Shown here: piece by piece, positions 35,322 to 39,101 of the stretch | How positions within the stretch are numbered: the first letter of the stretch is position 1 | How the letters are laid out: each line of letters begins with the position of its first letter | Assembly: GCA_016786595.1 (NCBI GenBank) | Contig: JAEUWB010000047.1 | Span: forward strand, 1 to 39,101 | Direction of reading: 5' to 3' | Source: a bacterium | GTDB taxonomy: Bacteria > Bdellovibrionota_C > UBA2361 > SZUA-149 > JAEUWB01 | DNA: 39,101 nt | Notes under the pieces: generated by a model | What the model was told of the DNA's origin: nothing | The model's input: the letters and a program-made list of their open reading frames with translations, nothing else | Database searches by the model: none | Position numbers and translations under genes: made by a program

Positions 35322-37496
35322 ATGAAAAAACTAATTCTCTCTGGACTAATAATTAGTATCACAAATCCCTCAGTCACTTTTGCCGATGAGCAAAAGCAAA
35401 ATGATCAAAATATTGAGATTGTCGTAACCGCAAGTCGTGGCGCTGAGGAGGATAAACTTAGCGTGCCTCAAACAATCGAATCAGTTTCGCGCGATAGCTT
35501 AGACATTAACGAATACTCTGACATAGATGACAGTGTGCGCAGGTTGCCGAACGTCGCGCTTGCACCAGCAGAAGGTAATCCTAATTTTTGGCAGGAAGGT
35601 TTCACCATCCGCGGTCTTGGCGCGCAGCGTGTCTTGACCCTCTCTGATGGAGTGCGTCAAGCTGGGCAAGGCATTGGCTACGGTGGAGGAAATCTAAGTC
35701 TCTACGATCCATTTCAAATTGAGCGTATTGAAGTTTTGCGTGGACCAAGTTCTGTGATGTATGGGACAGATGCTTTTGGTGGTGTCGTTAATATCATCAA
35801 CCGCAAACCAACTGAGCGGACGGATGCTGGGGCAAATGCTGCGGTGCGGTACACCTATGATGGATCATACAACCGCAATCGTGCCGGCGCATACCTTGAC
35901 TTTGGGAATGACAAAATCCAGACAATTCTTGGCGGAGGCTTTACTGATTCGGGAGAACCAAACCTTCCCGATGACGAAGATCCAAGAAGTGGCTCTTATG
36001 AAAGCACTAACTTCTGGGGCACAACGAATGTTAAACTCTCCGAGAAAGCAACTTTGAGTTTTACAGGCTCAGCCAATCTAAACGATGATATCTTGGTGCT
36101 TGATTCTGTAATCGTGCTCCCGATTGCGAAATTTGGCCCTCCAGGTTCAGCAGAAAATATTTTCTCTCCAATGTATTTTAATATTGAAGAGTACAATCGC
36201 ACTTTAGCTGGAGTGAAACTTTCGGTAGAAGACTTGACTGATACTCTAAAGACTTTTGAATCAGGCTTTCATTGGCAGGGCTTAACTCGTAAGTTCCACC
36301 GTGAAACAGCTTTTTATCCTAACTTTGGACCTGGGTTTTCTGGTCCTCCACTCTTTGTTGATCCAACTGCAACAGTTGCAACCTCAGTTGTTGATACGGA
36401 TGACGAAGCAAATACATACGAATGGCAAAATCAGGCTGAATTTGCATTGGGAAGCCATACCCTACGTGCTGGGCTAGACGTTGGTTTCGATACATCGGAA
36501 CTTCCTGAAACAGAGTCCCAGCAAGTTGTCGCTCGTGCTGGGATTGGGCACAGTCGAGAACATCTAACTACTACCGAGCGAGTTCGTGCTGATGCCGAAC
36601 AGGTTCGAATTGGCTTATTTGCCCAAGATACTTTTTCACTAGAAAATCTAGCCGCACTTCAGCTCCAGCCAGGAGTTCGTGTCGATAGCATTTCGGTTGA
36701 CGACACAATTTCTGACTATAGTGAAGATGAAATTGGTGTGAGTGGTTCACTTGGGGCCCTCTATAAATTAAATTCTGAGCATAGCTTGTATAGCACTTTA
36801 GCTACTGGTTACCGTGTGCCTGATCTTGGCGAGCGCTTCCAGGATGCGATTGTCAATTTAGGAGTTCCAACGCGAGTAATCGGCAAGGAAGATCTCGATC
36901 CAGAGCGTTCATACTCGTTAGAGCTTGGCGGTAAAGGACGTAGTGAAAACACCGAGTATGGAATTGCTGGCTTTTATAACTATGTTAACGACTTCATTGG
37001 TCGTAAGCCAATTGGTCTTGTGCAGGGATATGTCACCGAGCAATACGACAATGAAGGCCTTGTTCGACTATACGGAGTAGAAGGTTCTGTCGATCATAAA
37101 CTAAATGATTATTTCAAGTTCTATGCGGCGGCCGGACGCACTTGGACTTCTGAGGAAGAAATTGTGAATGTTCCTGATTGGACATTTAACTATGGGCCAG
37201 AAGTTAATTTGCCTGTGAATCGACTGGGACTAGAGGCAATGCGCGTAGCATTAAATCTTCGCACCGTGCTTGAATCCGAGGACAACATTCCAAATCCTGG
37301 CCGTGATAAATTCGACGCCGACGGATTTACTGTTGCAGATTTGATGTTTAATTTTGACTTAGCTGAAATGCATCAGGTCAAAGGTTCGATTCTAGCAGGG
37401 GTGAAGAATCTCTTTGATGAAACATATCAAGAGCCGTTTTTCCCACAGAATCAGCCAGGGCGGGCGTTTTACGTAGGAACGCAGTTTAACTTTTAG
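35322..37496 (+). CDS. TonB-dependent outer-membrane receptor
   Basis: 724 residues. A signal peptide ends near TFA-DE. The TonB box is in EIVVTASR (about residues 30-37). The plug domain shows IDDSVRRLPNV, FTIRGLGAQRVLTLSDGVRQ and IERIEVLRGPSSVMYGTDAFGGVVNIIN. The barrel follows, with GLFAQDTFSL, a YRVPDLGERF motif, LDPERSYSLELGGKG, and a C-terminal strand ending in F (GTQFNF). The YRVPDL...LDPERS pair corresponds to the FRAP/NPxL region of heme and colicin I-type receptors but is degenerate. Substrate (iron chelate, heme, cobalamin or other) is undetermined. The divergent tonB and the neighbouring flavin redox genes suggest reductive metal uptake. Confidence 0.92.
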   Translation: MKKLILSGLIISITNPSVTFADEQKQNDQNIEIVVTASRGAEEDKLSVPQTIESVSRDSLDINEYSDIDDSVRRLPNVALAPAEGNPNFWQEGFTIRGLGAQRVLTLSDGVRQAGQGIGYGGGNLSLYDPFQIERIEVLRGPSSVMYGTDAFGGVVNIINRKPTERTDAGANAAVRYTYDGSYNRNRAGAYLDFGNDKIQTILGGGFTDSGEPNLPDDEDPRSGSYESTNFWGTTNVKLSEKATLSFTGSANLNDDILVLDSVIVLPIAKFGPPGSAENIFSPMYFNIEEYNRTLAGVKLSVEDLTDTLKTFESGFHWQGLTRKFHRETAFYPNFGPGFSGPPLFVDPTATVATSVVDTDDEANTYEWQNQAEFALGSHTLRAGLDVGFDTSELPETESQQVVARAGIGHSREHLTTTERVRADAEQVRIGLFAQDTFSLENLAALQLQPGVRVDSISVDDTISDYSEDEIGVSGSLGALYKLNSEHSLYSTLATGYRVPDLGERFQDAIVNLGVPTRVIGKEDLDPERSYSLELGGKGRSENTEYGIAGFYNYVNDFIGRKPIGLVQGYVTEQYDNEGLVRLYGVEGSVDHKLNDYFKFYAAAGRTWTSEEEIVNVPDWTFNYGPEVNLPVNRLGLEAMRVALNLRTVLESEDNIPNPGRDKFDADGFTVADLMFNFDLAEMHQVKGSILAGVKNLFDETYQEPFFPQNQPGRAFYVGTQFNF

Positions 37497-37527
37497 AAAG
37501 AAGACGTAAGGGCACTTGTTATTGCTT

Positions 37528-37572
37528 GTCATCTTGAGCGAAATCATGAACGAATGTAAATGAGTTCATGAT
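37528..37572. repeat. GTCATCTTGAGCG element with a hairpin
   Basis: GTCATCTTGAGCG (37528-37540) echoes the element at 22199. It runs into ATCATGAAC (37543-37551), which pairs perfectly with GTTCATGAT (37564-37572). It may also close transcription of the receptor gene. Confidence 0.45.
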
Positions 37573-37593
37573 CAGTCATGAATGACATGACCT

Positions 37594-38856
37594 ATGGACG
37601 ACAAGGTGCAGTTACAACAAAGCAAATCAATCGCAATTATCGGGGGCGGGGCCGCGGGGTTTTTCGCGGCAATCACCGCGGCTGAGAGAAACCCTACCTG
37701 TAAAGTTACGATCTTTGAAGCCAGTAAAACCACTCTCGGTAAGGTGCGTATCTCCGGTGGCGGGCGTTGTAACGTCACGCATAGTTGTTTTGATCCAGGA
37801 AAATTAGTTGAGAATTATCCTCGCGGCAGTCGAGAACTCATCAGTGTGTTTAACCGCTTTCAGCCGCAGGATACCTGTCACTGGTTTGAAACACGGGGCG
37901 TGAAGCTTAAGACTGAAACCGATCGCAGAATTTTTCCTGTCAGTGACGATTCGCAAACAATAGTTGATTGTCTGGAAACGGCAGCGAGGCAGGCGGGTGT
38001 AAGGTTATTAACTGGAGTTAGAGTTGAAAGCCTCACGAAATCAGCTTCGCAATTTGAAATTCTCGATACTAAGAAGCAAGCATTCAATTTTGATGCGGTA
38101 GTGATTGCTACGGGTAGTGCAAATGCTGGATACGAATTTGCCAGGAAGTTTGGGCATACGATTATTAAGCCTGTGCCTTCGATTTTTACTTTTACGATTA
38201 ATGATCGGCTGATTGAGAATCTAGCTGGTATTTCTGTGCCTAAGGCCGAACTCGAATTAATAGTTGATAATCTTGACAAGCCAGCCAAGCCGCATCGATT
38301 TGCAGCAACTGGCCCGACCCTCATTACGCATTGGGGATTAAGTGGCCCTGCAGTCTTAAGGCTTTCAGCATGGGCGGCGCGGGAGCTTGCCGAGGCAAAT
38401 TACCAAGCGCGTTTGGGTATTAACTTCTTACCGAGTGAGAGTGTGGAGCAGGCCAAGGTTAAGTTGCAGCAACTACGCAAGACTAACCCGAAGTTACAGG
38501 TTTCGCATGTGCGGATTTTCCCGTTTCCAGCGCGCCTTTGGGAAAGCATGTTGCATGTAGCGCGGGTTGATTCTCGCACGGAGTGTTTTTCCTTATCGAA
38601 TACTGAGATCAATAATCTTGTGCAGGTGATTTTTGCTACCAATCTTTGCATTGGTGGTAAGGGGGTGTTTAAGGAGGAGTTTGTGACGGCGGGTGGGGTT
38701 AAGCTTAGTGAAGTTAAGATGCAGACGATGGAGAGTAAGATTTGTTCGGGCTTATATTTTGTAGGCGAGGTTTTGGACATTGATGGGATTACAGGGGGCT
38801 TTAATTTTCAGAACGCCTGGAGCACTGGTTATCTGGCGGGTATGGCGCTGGGCTGA
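37594..38856 (+). CDS. HI0933/BaiN-family NAD(P)/FAD-dependent oxidoreductase
   Basis: 420 residues. The FAD dinucleotide motif IIGGGAAGFFAA lies at 15-26. The family-specific GKVRISGGGRCNVTH follows (about 49-63). FDAVVIATGSANAGYEFARKFGHTI is the mid-domain, THWGLSGPAVLRLS marks the substrate domain, and EEFVTAGGVKLSEV...GLYFVGEVLDIDGITGGFNFQNAWSTGYLAG closes the Rossmann fold. It is a cytoplasmic flavoprotein of poorly defined role; some homologues reduce bile-acid intermediates. It follows the receptor by about 100 bp and may or may not belong to the redox cluster. Confidence 0.92.
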   Translation: MDDKVQLQQSKSIAIIGGGAAGFFAAITAAERNPTCKVTIFEASKTTLGKVRISGGGRCNVTHSCFDPGKLVENYPRGSRELISVFNRFQPQDTCHWFETRGVKLKTETDRRIFPVSDDSQTIVDCLETAARQAGVRLLTGVRVESLTKSASQFEILDTKKQAFNFDAVVIATGSANAGYEFARKFGHTIIKPVPSIFTFTINDRLIENLAGISVPKAELELIVDNLDKPAKPHRFAATGPTLITHWGLSGPAVLRLSAWAARELAEANYQARLGINFLPSESVEQAKVKLQQLRKTNPKLQVSHVRIFPFPARLWESMLHVARVDSRTECFSLSNTEINNLVQVIFATNLCIGGKGVFKEEFVTAGGVKLSEVKMQTMESKICSGLYFVGEVLDIDGITGGFNFQNAWSTGYLAGMALG

Positions 38857-38876
38857 TGGTAGTTTTGAATCTTTAA

Positions 38877-39101
38877 TATTTCACGTCTGATGTCGGGTCA
38901 CTGGTGTTCTGCCAAAAAGTAACCCCGTACCCACGGCCAAGGCATGTCGGGGCAGGGGCAAGTTACTGGTATCACTTTGGTCCTCAAGGTGAGACGCGGC
39001 ATTTAACGAATGTTGGTGGAAATGTGGTAGGTACGTATACTTATGACGCCTATGGGCGTTTAGTTGGTAGTACGGGAGGGATTAATAATAATTTCAGGTA
39101 T
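38877..39101 (+). CDS. RHS/YD-repeat protein fragment, cut by the window edge
   Basis: An open frame of 75 codons runs from after a TAA (38874-38876) to the right edge. It has no in-frame ATG; a GTG at 38904 is possible. The second half, SYWYHFGPQGETRHLTNVGG followed by NVVGTYTYDAYGRLVGSTGG, is an unmistakable YD-repeat plus RHS-core sequence. A complete RHS protein would have a long repeat region before this point, which is absent, so this is an orphan 3' cassette or a displaced C-terminal piece. RHS proteins deliver C-terminal toxins between cells; the toxin part would lie beyond the window. Confidence 0.7.

Overview
The window looks like a chromosomal segment of a Gram-negative bacterium. 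It carries a TonB-dependent receptor, a TonB protein, an outer-membrane barrel and lipoprotein-like genes. The 16S rRNA has the general look of uncultivated deltaproteobacterial-grade lineages. That placement is an impression from conserved stretches, not a tree, and no finer rank is claimed. Base composition is moderate to AT-leaning throughout, apart from the rRNA genes.

Left part (1-9.8 kb): a membrane protein cut by the left edge, a possible 41-residue membrane protein, a GT2 glycosyltransferase, a two-module Lrp/AsnC regulator divergent from an unknown gene, a full-length Sua5, a type IV pilin-like gene, and a 329-bp partial copy of sua5. Next comes a minus-strand operon (nitrilase-fold hydrolase, TMEM175-like channel, GT87-like mannosyltransferase) whose last gene runs into the sua5 copy. 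A 12-cysteine secreted protein and a 527-residue protein that reads like a UvrA stripped of its ATPase motifs follow.

rRNA block (9.8-17 kb): 16S and 23S are linked, with boxA-like leaders and long RNase III-type stems but no tRNA in the spacer. The 23S gene is interrupted by two group I introns. One lies in helix 69 (E. coli position about 1917), the other just after the P-loop (about 2262). Each carries a LAGLIDADG homing endonuclease gene of a different subfamily. The second endonuclease uses four codons of the downstream 23S exon as its C-terminus and stop. The 5S gene is not in the operon: it lies about 8 kb away on the opposite strand with its own promoter and terminator, beside a scrambled duplicate of its own 3' end.

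Middle (17-30 kb): a YjdF-like membrane protein; an operon of a large envelope protein, an ABC ATPase, an ABC-2 permease and a class I glutamine amidotransferase; a conserved secreted protein; a UPF0114 protein; the stand-alone 5S; an RRM RNA-binding protein; an unknown gene behind hairpins; argG; a membrane-anchored Ser/Thr kinase whose start codon lies in a hairpin loop; and a decayed AAA/DUF4143 ATPase.

Right part (30-39 kb): a probable envelope redox and uptake cluster. It holds a DUF6662-like barrel, a TIGR03118-like secreted protein, an FMN-binding-domain protein with a flavinylation motif, a four-helix membrane protein with conserved histidines, the flavin transferase ApbE, TonB and a TonB-dependent receptor. 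A HI0933-type flavoprotein follows, and the window ends inside an RHS/YD-repeat fragment.
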